NCBI RefSeq assembly: GCF_032854445.1
Contig: NC_088295.1
Span: 84,862,644-84,926,643, forward strand
Length of the DNA: 64,000 nt
Direction: 5' to 3'
Source: Liolophura sinensis
Lineage: Eukaryota; Mollusca; Polyplacophora; Chitonida; Chitonidae
The first letter of the stretch is position 1; every line of letters starts with the position of its first letter. Position numbers and translations under genes: made by a program. Below the pieces are notes generated by a model. That model made no database searches. It had not been told where the DNA came from and saw nothing but the letters and a program-made list of their open reading frames with translations. Positions 51,467 through 63,124 of this stretch are shown piece by piece.

Positions 51467-51551
51467 TTTATTTATTTGATCTTTTCTCAACGCCATTCTC
51501 AAGAATGTTTCACTTATGTGATGTTGGTCAACATTATGTTGGACGAAACAG
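51467..51551 (-). mobile_element. SINE 3' fragment, family A, minus strand
   Basis: TTTATTTATTTGATC, CAACGCCATTCTCAAGAATG, TTTCACTTATGTGATGTTGG, TCAACATTATG: the reverse complement of the family A 3' module. Confidence 0.7.
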
Positions 51552-51741
51552 AAATAATTGGGGTAGCATTCATGCCTGATGTATACTTGAAATTAAAATG
51601 ACATTTAATTTCATGGAAATCTACTAAAAGCTTTGTGTATGCGACGTTGAGTTGCTGACAGCAGTTTACGTTCTCCTGTTTGAGATATGTAAATAGCAAC
51701 CACAAGCCAGCTTGACATACAGATGAAGTATCCACTTCAGC

Positions 51742-51955
51742 TGTCACTGACAGATGGCAAGTACTTCCTTTACCGACAGATGGCAAGTACTTCCTTCACC
51801 TACATATGGCAAGTACTTCCTTCACTTACGGGTGGCAAGTACTTTCTTCACTCACGGATGGCAAATACTTCCTTCACCTACAAATGGCAAGTAGTTTCTA
51901 CTAGTGACAGATGGCAAATATTCCCCTCAGCTGCCAGTGCAGATGGCAACTTTGA
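51742..51955 (+). repeat. Minisatellite, 26-bp unit, seven to eight copies
   Basis: TGGCAA starts at 51755, 51781, 51807, 51833, 51859 and 51885 (exact 26-bp steps), then 51912 and 51944. Unit approximates TGGCAAGTACTTCCTTCACC plus TACAGA. As 26 is not a multiple of three, the open frame across it is not a protein repeat. Confidence 0.92.
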
Positions 51956-52896
51956 AGGCCGGATCCAATGGAGAATGATGGGGGCGGGGTTCGACTATCC
52001 CAGCACATCAGGCGAGGGTCCAGGGGCCGCCTATGTCCGGGAAGCTCTACAATCTTAGATGGCTGGAGATGCTTTCCCCAGCCCTTTGGAGGAAACTAAT
52101 TTGCTTTGTACACGGTAATATTTTTTTGCCCTGTAAGAGCTTCCCTTGGGACATATTAAGCGTTATGAGAGCTCTATGGAGAAATCGTTGTGCGCAAAAG
52201 TACCTCTGTGTACGTATTTTTATTTTGGAACCTACTATCTTTCTCTATCGCCGATCAGTTTGTTTGCTTTTGATTTGTTTTCAACACAACATATTGACGT
52301 TTATATACAGACGGTATCTATTTACGTCATTAGTGAAATTTTTAAACTATGCTGAAGCTTTCGAAAAAGAGCCTTATCTGATAGAAAGATAATAAAAAAA
52401 ATTCAAAATTCATAACATAATTCGGAATACTCTCTGATTTCAAGTTACTTATGAAAGAAAATGTGAAGATCTATATTAACCAAAGTTGTGTATTTAGCTG
52501 GACGCATTTATAGATAAATAAGAATCAATCACATAGGCACTTAATCTGTTGGAATAAGTAATAATCATTTTAATCTAACCATTAATATGTAGCACAGAAA
52601 TTAAAACTCACCTTCGGATTATGAGGTATACCGCTACATAAAACAGCAACAATAAACCATGCTTTCTTCAGGTGTCAAAGCTCCTAGAGGACCACAACAC
52701 ACATCTGCGCTCTTTAACTAGGCCCCACGGAGCTATATAAATACAATAGAGGAAGAGAATTTTGATATTAGATTTTTTCGCATTATGTTCAAGACGTTGA
52801 CATTGAAGACAACGGGGGCCTTTAATGTATATCGTTACAACTGAATTTTTTCTTCGCGGTTCATGCTGGAGGAGGGGTTAGGATCCCTCTGACCAA

Positions 52897-52908
52897 CCCC
52901 CCCCCCCC
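52897..52908 (+). repeat. Poly-C run (12 C)
   Basis: Twelve consecutive C bases between CCAA-like flanks. The length may be affected by sequencing error. Confidence 0.9.
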
Positions 52909-52967
52909 AACCTCGTGTAAGTGATTCCTACGGCCATGAGGGACAGATAAGAATTTCTTTAATCCAC

Positions 52968-53130
52968 AGGTGATAGATGACAAGTATTTCCTTCATCTAT
53001 CCGTGACAAATGGCAAATATTTTCTTGAACCATCTGTGACAATGGCAATTTTTTCAGCTATACATGACAGATGTCATGTATTTGACGTGACACATGGTAT
53101 TTCCTGCAGCTACTCGTGACAGATGGTAAG
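52968..53130 (+). repeat. Diverged minisatellite related to the 26-bp array
   Basis: Repeats of GTGACAAATGGCAAATATTT and variants ending in CATCTATCCGTGACA, about 23-33 bp apart. Shares the GACAGATGGCAA...TTCCTTCA core with the array 1 kb upstream. Confidence 0.65.
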
Positions 53131-53849
53131 AGTGCATATAGGAGGATAGATGTCAGAGCATGTATGGACCAAGAATGGATTCGTTCTAAAATGGTTTATT
53201 GATAAATTCCAGAGCTCGCTCTGGAGGTGGTCTATGGACGGCGGGATTATAGGCAAAATCTCCAGTTCACCAGCATCTATCATAGCTGATACGATCATGG
53301 GCTATTCGTTGCGGGAAAATTATCAAGTAGCAATCAGACAAATCTAGCGTATGGTGTGCATATCTGTGTCATGAAAAACAAGAATTGTTGAGATGAAAAT
53401 TGCTGCGGAAGCTCGCGCCGAAATATCATCCGTCTTTCTAGGCTCGCTCATACGACCAGAGAGTATCGAATTTTTGGCGCGAATCGCGCCATTTCAGCGT
53501 AGAACGAAAGGTATGGAGGTCAATGGGATTTCTCTGTCTGATAAGGCCATTGTGAAATGGCACACGACCAAATTGTCTCAAGTCACGGGAAGGCCGTCTG
53601 TCTTTTAGAGTACTGGACAAGACTATCAAATTGTCTACAGGCTGGCACATTGATTAGCACACCAGAAAGTAAGTGGTGGGTTTATTACAAGGCTGGATAT
53701 TGCCTGTACCTTTGTTGGGATTATCATCATCAATACATGACAATACAAGTTTATACCTATCTCTGCCGGACAGATACATATTATGTATGTTTGAAGGAAA
53801 ACTGAAAAAGGGCTAGGAACCTTGTCCATTGTTTTCCTCTGTTTGGTTG
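53131..53849. other. Non-coding stretch
   Basis: Short overlapping open frames on both strands (for example 53393-53608) with no recognised domain. Confidence 0.5.
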
Positions 53850-53915
53850 GTTGGAGTTTTAGCCTGACTTTAAACGTTATTTGGTTTCTGGCGATCACGA
53901 CGGCGGCCCCCAGAC
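53850..53915 (-). mobile_element. Possible old SINE tail, minus strand
   Basis: AGTTTTAGCCTGACTTTAAACG then GATCACGACGGCGGC loosely resembles a molluscan SINE 3' module read backwards. Weak similarity only. Confidence 0.3.
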
Positions 53916-56900
53916 TTAGGTCAACCCAAATTTATTTGTTGTCATCTTCCAGAGTTTGGCCTTTCCAAGAAGATTGTCCATTGACTCGGTAAAAGCCTTT
54001 AGCAATTCCTTAAAGTCCAACGTTGAAATGACCACGTGTCTTCAATCTGACTTGTAACCGTTGTGCCAGAGCAACTTGGATAGATACTTCTTTATTAACG
54101 TAACATAAACCTGTGGAATTTCTTCTGATACAAAACCGTTTTCTAAAAAAGTTACACCGTACGATGAATTATCACTGAAGAAAGGAAGAAACCAGTAGAA
54201 CAAGTTGATGCGTTACTTCCCCTTCGGCTGTCAGAAGGATTACTCATAGCTTCACGCTGGCCTGATGACAACGTCGGATTTCCCGTCAGCGATTTAAAGG
54301 TATAATAGTAATTACATTAAAGCGTTGGGCACATGGTCTGAGCTGTCTTATGGCTGCATGGGGTGGACAGGTGCCCGTGAAATGTCTCACGGACCCTGCC
54401 TAAATCAGCCGACGTACACACTCTCGGTGATCATCCGGACACCTGCGTCTTAGCCTATTATCCGGTAGTCAGAATAGCCAAGGCCGATCGGTGGGGAGAG
54501 TAAGCTAATCACGATAAAGGTCCGTGTGGTGGAAAGCGTGACAACCTCAAGTCTGTAAACTGTGGCGTAAACAATAATATACATCAGACAGAGCCAGATC
54601 TCGTTACACGGATCGTCCACTTTTGCCAGCTAAATTCCATTGTCTTCGAGAGAAATATTCGCCGTTCTAAAATGTAAGCAGTAGCTGGCTCTGCTTTAGT
54701 TTTTTCCGCTGTCGTGTGTTAATTAAACTAACGACTAGGCAAGCTTTCCTGTGGGGATGTGTCGTATCACTAGTTTAATAGTGTATGGCAGTTTGGGTGA
54801 GTCGGTGGCCTGGGACTAGGCACTACCGCAGGCTAGAGTCAGGCGCTGGGTTCAATATTTGATAACCTGTGACTAACAGAGATTGATAATAAATACGAAC
54901 TGATTGGCCATCGTCAGGACTAGAGTAATGGTCGGCCGAATTGACACTGACACCTGCAGCTAAATCGAAATGGCATTATAAGCAGACAAATAAGCGATGA
55001 CCTTGAGTGACCTTGAGGCAAAATTGCTGAGCTATAACCGGTTAAAGAAAAACGCAGATGAAAGAAGATATTTAAAAGTGACTTCAAGGCCGAATAGACA
55101 TGAAGGCTTCATATATAAACCATATTATCCATTTAAATAGATATGTGAACCCGTTACCGACCTGGAAGGCAAAACAACCCCACTAAAGCTCTCAAACACT
55201 TATGTACTTCAATATCAGTTCTGACCAAGACATTATTAACGTCAAAAGATTTTATTTGCCACTAAGTTTAAACATAGCTCGGGTCGTTTCCTTCGGATGA
55301 TCTCATTACATTCTCTTTTTGGAAGCCTTGCTCTTTGAAAATTGCTAACAAATCAGATTCTCTTTTAAGTAACAACATTTTACAGCAACTTCGAACATTT
55401 ATTCTGAAAAAATCTATTAGTTTTTGATTACAGCCATGATAACATATGCACTTGATAACGTCGAAAGTAAGAGTCGTTCCAAATCAGCGCTGCCTAGAAT
55501 TCGGAACTTTTCTGAAGAATATTTACACAGTCTTTGACACAGTAATGATAAAAGTACTCAGTAAAGTCTCTGTAGAAAGAATTGATGTGCATGTATAACT
55601 GACAACTGCAGACAACTGACAGGCAGATAACTGGCTTATTGACTCCTCGAGACTTCCACATAACACTGACACACGTGCAATTATTGGTCGAGAATGGTTT
55701 GTTAGTCTCGTTACTATCTTCTCATCTGAGATAAGTTTCATATTTAAGCGCAAATTTTTTTTCTGACTAGCAGAAAAACCAATTTACCTTCCTCTATGCC
55801 TGACCATTGTGATAAAATCAACTTTGTTATAGCACTGTATACATTTGCTTTACGCATTTGCGTTCTATCGACCACATTTTTTTCATGCTGGGAACTCCTT
55901 CCATCAGCAAGGGAATTTCATCTCATTCCACGGTGTGAAGACGTCACACCAGACAGTATCTGGAAGTCAATCTATCACTTTCAGATTAGGTATTTGCAAG
56001 TGAAAGTCCTAAAATGTGTAAATGTGAAGTGTGGTGCATCTCTTGTCTGGTTCCTGGCTATAAACTTCTTCCAGAACTGACAGAACCCCGATTTTCCATT
56101 GGCAACTCTTCTCACGCCCGTTTTACCCTCAGCGGGTTCGAATTAAATGAATTTGCGGGGATTCCAAGCAAGCATCACCATACAAATATTCATAAGACTT
56201 TGGTTTTGTTATTCGCAATTTAAAGAATTCAAATCATTAAATTATTTTTTCCAGCATTGGCTTCATAGGTAGGTACGGGGAATGATTGACTTCTCAGAGG
56301 TGTGACGGAATGATCGTTCGTGTGTCTTTCCGCAAAAGCGAAAGCGTTTTGTTATAAATTGCTGTTTGTTGTCTCATCTGAATTTGCGTACTTTGGTACC
56401 TGACTCTGAACTTTCAGAAATGCTGGTCAGTCTTGAGATTTTTGTCTATAAACATGAGAGCATAGTACACTCACAGGTAAACCTGAAAGTGAACGTTTGT
56501 GTGACTGTTTGCTAAAAAAAATATGAAGGGAGTGGCAAAGTTTGCGGAAAGTACGAAAAACTTATAACAAAGATCGCAAGTGTTAGTAGGTCACAATTTA
56601 GACGCTAAGACAACCTTTTGGGTGACAAAGAAGCAAGCTGATACTAGACAAAGGCGTCGCATTTCGGGATCGTTAGCAGACTCCGAATCTAGGGGAGGTA
56701 GACATCACGTGCATCACGTGATTAATGGCGGCCATACTGACTAGAAGGACGGAGATAACGATCCCGCAAAGTGACAACTTACCACGGCTCAAAGTTACCT
56801 GAATACGTATGCCAAGACAAATCATCCGAATGATATATTAACGTAATATGCTGGTTTTATGGGTAAATTTTCATCCTTTGGAACGTAGTAGCCCAACACG

Positions 56901-57553
56901 CTGAATAGCGAGGGAAAAACGTCCTAACGTGTTAATTTCTGGACTAGTAGTAGAAGGCAAGTGTTTTTTCAGGGAATTTCCAGCAAGACTGCACAGGGGA
57001 GCTCTGTCAACTGCGTATTGCCATCAGGCCCCAAAATGCAATAAACGCACTTGAATCTAGAAATTGTCTCCATGAGAATGGAATTCATACGGGAGCAATT
57101 GAAACGCAAGCTCCTTAACTAATCAACCGCGGACCCCTACCCTAGATAACATAACCTAGTTTACATAAAACTCAAGTATATGCGCGAAGCCGAGGCGGCA
57201 AGAGTCACTATCATGGAATGTGCAAGTTGTTTGTAAGGGTATTAAACCAAAGTGCCCTGTTTGCTCCGAAAGCCTGGGATTCTCGCGAGAAGTTACCGAC
57301 GTACACGAGGTTACAGCTACTCCAGACAACTGCTAATCAAGCCCACAGTCGGTTCGAACCATCCCAATTGGTCCATCTAAATGCACACTCATCACATGGA
57401 CAAACTAATTACATCTGAACAGTGATCGCATATGACCTTTTTAGTACTGGGTCATTATGTAAATATAGCTAAATGCTTGAAATGTAGAGCCGGAGCTCAA
57501 ATGAGGTGCGAGTAACGGTGGTAAAGCCCGGAGAGGCAGGATGGAGGGAATGG
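53916..57553. other. Non-coding stretch
   Basis: Nothing recognised. A B-box-like GGGTTCAATA at about 54848 lacks a clear A box and tail. Confidence 0.55.
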
Positions 57554-57575
57554 TGGGGGAGGGGGGAGGGTAGGG
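57554..57575 (+). other. Predicted G-quadruplex motif
   Basis: Four G runs (5, 6, 3 and 3 G) separated by loops of 1, 1 and 2 bases, which fits the standard G3+N1-7 pattern with very short loops. Confidence 0.7.
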
Positions 57576-58626
57576 ACAAACCAGCTAGGAGGTATTCCCC
57601 CTCACACCTCGCCAAACTTGTGCTTAGAAAGAAGGCTTTTATTGGGTGTGGATTTGTCTTACATTTATCGATTCGTGTTCTTGTGGTTGGTTCTCCCATA
57701 TCACTAATTGAAGTCAGTGTGATATAAAGCGACCATGCCAGTCACCCCTATTACATCGTGTACTGTTTGTTTTCTGCTCTATTCCGAAGAATGTGGTCAA
57801 TGTAGTCACAGAGGTCAGTGTTGTAAAGTGGCCGCCAAGACGATTCTGTTACGGACACACCACTGACAGCACACAGACTGATGCACATGTTGGTCAAACC
57901 GTTGGCTAGGTGATGGCTGTGTTGTAATTATCGACATGGTTAATTACTCTTGTGCTTAGTCACAAGTGCTTTAATTAGCTCCAATCAACATATCCTTGGG
58001 CATTCCTTCAGAACCCGTTCTTGACGGGAGAAAGCAGTTACTTGTTCTCAGTAACAAGGCATTAATAGGTCAATATTTAAACACCGTGACAGGAATGTAG
58101 TTATTGCGTGCCGTGGGTGAATTCTGTATGACCATTATGTTTGATTCATTCCCTTCACTGCATCTGGCTATTATAGGAAACGATGACTGTACAAAATGCC
58201 CATACAATGTTGAGTGTGAGGAGACCTAAAGTCTTCGGGGCCTGGTACGGTGCACTTTCTGCTCTAAGTCCGTTGGTGCCCTCCATCGACTCTGCTCATA
58301 AACTGTTAATTTTAAGTAACAGCAAAACATGTGGTTAATGTAGAGTATTGGCTTACGGTTCCTCTCATAAAACTAATGCATTGGGCATCATCTGTTCCAT
58401 CAAATTCAAAGTTTCCACTCCCTCCCAGACACACACACACCCCACCCACCAGAAATCGTTGAACCAGAGGGGTGGAACCAGCTCACCCAACTAAAACCAC
58501 AAAATCGAACATGGCCAAAGTAATGCAAGAACTATGTACATCTCAGAGCTTCAACATAAACTAGGTCGATATATATTAAACATCAGCATTATACATGAAA
58601 ATTAACCTTTCACTTCTTTGGCCTGA
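57576..58626. other. Non-coding stretch
   Basis: Includes a short (CA)n tract at about 58429-58440. No gene or larger repeat seen. Confidence 0.55.
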
Positions 58627-58965
58627 CCGGCCCCTATAGCACAGTTGATAGAGCGTCGCTTCGAGCACGGTAAATCCAGGGGTGGGGGTCACACCTAAGA
58701 CCTTACAACAGAGGAAGTTGTAACTTCCTCGCTTGGCGTTAAGCATTAAGGGTATAGTGCAACGACTGGTTGACCCGTATCAGCATAATGGCTCGGACGG
58801 GGCGCCTTACTTTGCCTTCGGTAAGTCCTCTCAGTGAAACACCACTAGATAACAGAGCAGTGTAAATCCGCCCTGCAACAGGGAGGCACATTACATACAA
58901 ACTAAGGACTTATGACTGAAAAAAATTGTTAAGTACGACGTTGAATCCCAAGCATTCACTCACTC
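58627..58965 (+). mobile_element. Near-complete tRNA-derived SINE, family B2
   Basis: Head CTATAGCACAGTTGATAGAG (A box), degenerate B-box region, then GAGGAAGTTGTAACTTCCTC, GTGCAACGACTGGTTGACCC, CTTCGGTAAGTCCTCTCAGT, CTGCAACAGGGAGGCACATT, ATTGTTAAGTACGACGTTGA and a (CACT)n end. Reverse-orientation partner of 46043-46388; no clean target-site duplication found. Confidence 0.87.
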
Positions 58966-59574
58966 TTTAATTTGATATATTTGGCATGTTTCTTTGTGCA
59001 GATTGGCTTTTTGTAGTTTATCTAGTTGATGTGTGTGAACTTGAAAGCAATATCTTTCATTCAGTTCGTATTTAGGTGCATACTCTGAGCTTTGCCGTCT
59101 TTTCTGTATTGTTCTGATGTTGCTTGTAAAACTGATGTTTATCTCCCTTATTGATTCCTTATTTGGGCGCTATTCTGAACTTTGGCCGACTTTTCTCTAC
59201 TATTTTATTGTTATCTTTGAATTTGATAGTCTTTTTCATTCATTTCGTATTTGTAGCCGCAGATTCCCCGATCTCTGACTGCATTTCGTTGCTTTGTTTT
59301 GTTTTCTCTAGATTGTACCATTTTATGTTTAGTTGCATAATATACCGTGCATATATACTGGTTATACCGTTAGTCATTCTCATTCAACAGTTCATTCTTT
59401 CACTTTCAACGTGTTTTTGGCTCACCTCCGCTGAACACAGTTCTCTTCGAACCCATGTTTGTATGATTTCATGTCTGTCACTTTCTTCCTACCACTTTCT
59501 AGTGGCTTCCTACTAATCACTTTTCTACAAACGTTACCTTTTGCTGTTGCATGGCTTGACAATAGCTTACATTG
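58966..59574. other. Non-coding stretch
   Basis: A 121-codon hydrophobic open frame at 59151-59516 reflects T-rich DNA (Leu/Ser/Phe) and is not a recognised membrane protein. Confidence 0.5.
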
Positions 59575-59680
59575 GAATTGTCCCAGTTTCCTCCCAATAA
59601 AATGCTGGCCGCCGTTGTATAAGTTGAATATTCTTGAGTACGGCGTAAAACCTAAATCAATTAAAATAAATAAAACAAAT
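59575..59680 (+). mobile_element. SINE 3' part, family A
   Basis: CCCAGTTTCCTCCCAATAAA, ATGCTGGCCGCCGTTGTATA, AGTTGAATATTCTTGAGTAC, GGCGTAAAACC and an (AAAT)n-like tail. The head is missing. Confidence 0.8.
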
Positions 59681-60393
59681 ACATCTCTGTTGTATAATTC
59701 CGCTACACATGTCAAATATTGTGATAAATGCGAAAACAGTCAAGAGCATGATCAAGTACATAATGTATCGTTATATGTTAATTTTTGGCTTGACAATTAA
59801 TTTTGACCGACTGTTTTGGTGTAGGCTTTCATGATTGGTAAAACCAATGACGGCAGTCAATGGAAAAAGGCTGTCATCTTTTATCAACATGGACGGCGTA
59901 AATACATCAATAAATATGCGCTCTTTAACACAACGTTATGGATGACATGGGTCATCAGCTGTCTCACATAACAGATAATGAGTTGATGGAAAGGTGACTA
60001 AGGTCAGACGAGTTCACCTATGCCATAAGTATCCGGGTACAGGAGACCAGGAAGACGACAAATGGTTGTTACGATTCTGAAAATTGCTTAACATGTCCCT
60101 GAGAAAGTACGTGTGAGTAAGCCAGTTTGTCCTGTTCTTCCATCGCTAATTGTAAAAGAAAAGTGCAAATTCATGCAGTTAGCAACAGCCACATTTCATT
60201 GTAAATTGCGTCAGCGGAAGGTTAACACCCACCGGGATCTCATTTTCTCCCGCCTGTATATGGCCCACCCACGTATGTTCCCCGTAACTTCTCATTAGTG
60301 TAACGATGCACTTCATTACAAATTATTGGTCTGGCAAAACAAGAGGGAAAAGATATAAAACAAAAATAAACCAGAAACCAGAACTTGGCTCAG

Positions 60394-60517
60394 CTGTTTA
60401 TTACGTGTGTTATGCTGAATACAGTGGCTTGCCTATTTATTACGCGTGTTATTTTGAGTACCGTGCCTCGCCTGTTTATTACGCGTGTTACGCTGAGTAC
60501 CGTGGCTTAACTATTTA
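60394..60517 (+). repeat. 39-bp tandem repeat, three copies plus a partial, in frame
   Basis: Units start at 60394, 60433 and 60472, with a partial at 60511; consensus core TTTATTACGCGTGTTAYGCT then GAGTACCGTGGCTTGCCT. Because 39 is divisible by three, the + frame at 60306-60533 reads a 13-residue repeat (VYYACYAEYRGLP-like). Confidence 0.88.
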
Positions 60518-63080
60518 CAGTCAGAGGCTTTAGCATTCCCCTGCAGCACTGGCTCATTTTGCTGTGGTCTTTGGCCTCTGTTATCAATTGATTTTATAAC
60601 TCATAATTTTATTTTGAAAACGCACATAAATCGAAAGTTTTTTTGGCTTATATGTGTAGACGTTTGCACAACCAAATTAGTGGTCGCATTTTCTTAATCA
60701 GCAGGTCTGTGTTATAAATCCTTAAAGGCTAGATTCGGATTAGCTGTCATTAGTTGATTTCCTTGGTGAACTTTTCCCAGGGTACAAAATGTTTTAAGGC
60801 GCGACTTCTGTGGTAGTTGTATTTATTGCCTGCACTATAACCGAATTAAAGACAATTGAACCTTGTGATAACAGAGAATCGCAACCCCATTTTGCACATG
60901 GTATAAAAACAAAACGTTTTTGCGATTTCCATCTTTCCCATAAAGCAAATTATGCTTAAAGGAAGCGACGGAAGATTTTATTTATGCGCATTATACAGGT
61001 ATCCAGAAAATGGTGCTATTCGGCTCCAATCTGATCGAACCACTTCTCTAAGCCATCCTTCATATAATTTTTTTTAAATTCAACAAGTTTTCCTGAGAAC
61101 TTGTGTGGTTCTTCATTTCACTCCTTCAACGCAGAACAGGATGGATTAAAATGTCGTTAAAATATAGGTTTGCTATCAGCGAGAGGTGTTCATGACATTT
61201 GCAAACAAGGAATCTTGGGAGCCACTATAGCCCAAGACGTTTACTAGAGGTCTGTACTCGTCAACACTGACGAAGTGAAAATGTAGTTAATTGGTAGATA
61301 AATGTGTAAATGAACATATGATACTTGGCTGGCAATTCTGTGCGGCAAGGATTTAGAGAACAATACTTTTTGTATTTCATATGTCTTATTCTCCGGCCTC
61401 AGACGTCCGTTCGCGTGATTAATGGGCTGTGAAGTCTGTGGTAGGGATATTTTTGAGTTAAATTCCCCGTTGAGGTGAGGGTGAGGGTTACCAGGCTTAA
61501 TCCACTCCTCGATCATTCCTCCTCACTCCCAGCAAGGATAACTCTGTTAGCAAACTGTAGTCAGCAGCCAAATGCGCCGACTGAAAATAGACTTATATCC
61601 TCATCTATAATTCATGATTCTGTAATATTAGATGACGGAATTTTTTCAGAGTGCGTCCTATGGAATGGCAAATGATGAACGGCCGATAAACACAGCCTCG
61701 TTATCAACATTTGCACAATCGAATCAGCCCAGTTCAAGGCGAGGACAATTGGGAAAATTTGACATTTCTTTAACTCATTTTATTTTAATATGAAGCGGTG
61801 CTAATGTCTCTGGGGCTGGAACCTCCCACCAGGAGCAATGTAAGCTCATCAGATGCTGCAAGCAAACACTTTGTTTTTTTTTTTAAAGAATTCTCTTCCT
61901 GATTCCTATTTTATAAGTTTTAGTTTGTGGAGTTCAAAGTCTTAATTTCGTGCACTGGTCTTCAGTGGCCATCAACAGGGATCATTGGCCATTAGTTGCC
62001 ATCAGCGTTCATTGGTAGCCATCGGCGGCCATCAGTGGCCATCAGTAGAATGGAATATATTACCAGAAGCTCCTGGGGGATGAAGTCCACTAGATTAATG
62101 GTTAGGTGTAAACAAACCCCACACAAACTAACAAAATGATACATAGGCTTCTATAATCCACAGCTTTTACAGTGCACAAAACCATTATCCAGTGTAAAAA
62201 GGTCTCCTTCGTTAATGACTCCAAATAAGCCTCCACGTTGTGTCATATTGTAAATCTGCCTCTCTTAATCTGATTGGACAAAACAAAAAGCGCTTTATGA
62301 CATCAAGACGCATGCGTGAGTGAAGCTTCGGGGAGCTCAGTGAAGAGACAACATCCTGTCATATCGGGGCTGATCTGATGAACTCTGTAGGTTCCTCCCA
62401 TGTGCGCACTCCTCTCTGCTCTTGGCACAACATTCACCACCTGGTTATATTACTAATATAAACAGCTTCACTTGTGCCATAAAATATAGCTGACTTGTCT
62501 TTTTATTATTCGTCCAAAAATATATGTAAATGACTACCTACGACAACGCCTATTCTGAGGCCAATTCTCATGCAGGAAAATTACCGATTGTAGTTAAATT
62601 GTGGCCTACATTTCCAGGCTTACACATAAAGAGGAGTGGCAGGTTGTAGTCTAAACTATCAGGTTAATATGTGGCCGAAATTTCAAGGGTTACACATGAA
62701 ATGCATATAGCCTAAATAAAGGAGACGGTTTTGTTTACAGCCTGTAAATGTGAGAAGACTACAAACTATACAGCTGCTGCGTTGTGCGGCTGCGCTGTAA
62801 GGGATTATTACCATATAGCTATTCGCGATTACTCATATATTAAGAATTCACGCATTTAATTGTATTTAATGTAGTGGAACAAGAATTTAAAAGATTAAGT
62901 CGCTAATTCCTGATATAGTTTTTCATGGTCTTTTTTATTTTTGCACTTTAAGCCAAACTCGCATAGTATGTTTCATTTATTAACAACTAAAAATGATATT
63001 CGGGAGTACTGCCACTGTGCTGCCATGATGTTCAGTCGACTGAAAACTAGCCAAAGAAGAAACAATGATTCTCCTTGCAC

Positions 63081-63084
<4 letters not shown>
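60518..63084. other. Non-coding stretch
   Basis: Aside from the GGCCATCAGT repeats, nothing was recognised. Confidence 0.5.
61965..62048 (+). repeat. Imperfect repeats of GGCCATCAGT
   Basis: About seven irregular copies of (G/T)(G/T)CCATCAGY or CATTGG variants, 10-12 bp apart, with the last two adjoining and nearly perfect. Confidence 0.65.

Positions 63085-63123
<39 letters not shown>
63085..63123 (+). repeat. (TAA)13 microsatellite
   Basis: Thirteen perfect TAA units. The antisense open frame encodes a tyrosine run only because of this repeat. Confidence 0.97.

Positions 63124-63124
<1 letters not shown>

Noticed and set aside
51723-52058. 111-codon frame across the 26-bp minisatellite
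   Set aside because: The 26-bp unit shifts frame every copy, so the translation is an artefact of the repeat.
54790-54855. SINE head suggested by GGTGGCCTGGGAC and GGGTTCAATA
   Set aside because: Spacing and A-box match are poor and no family 3' module follows.
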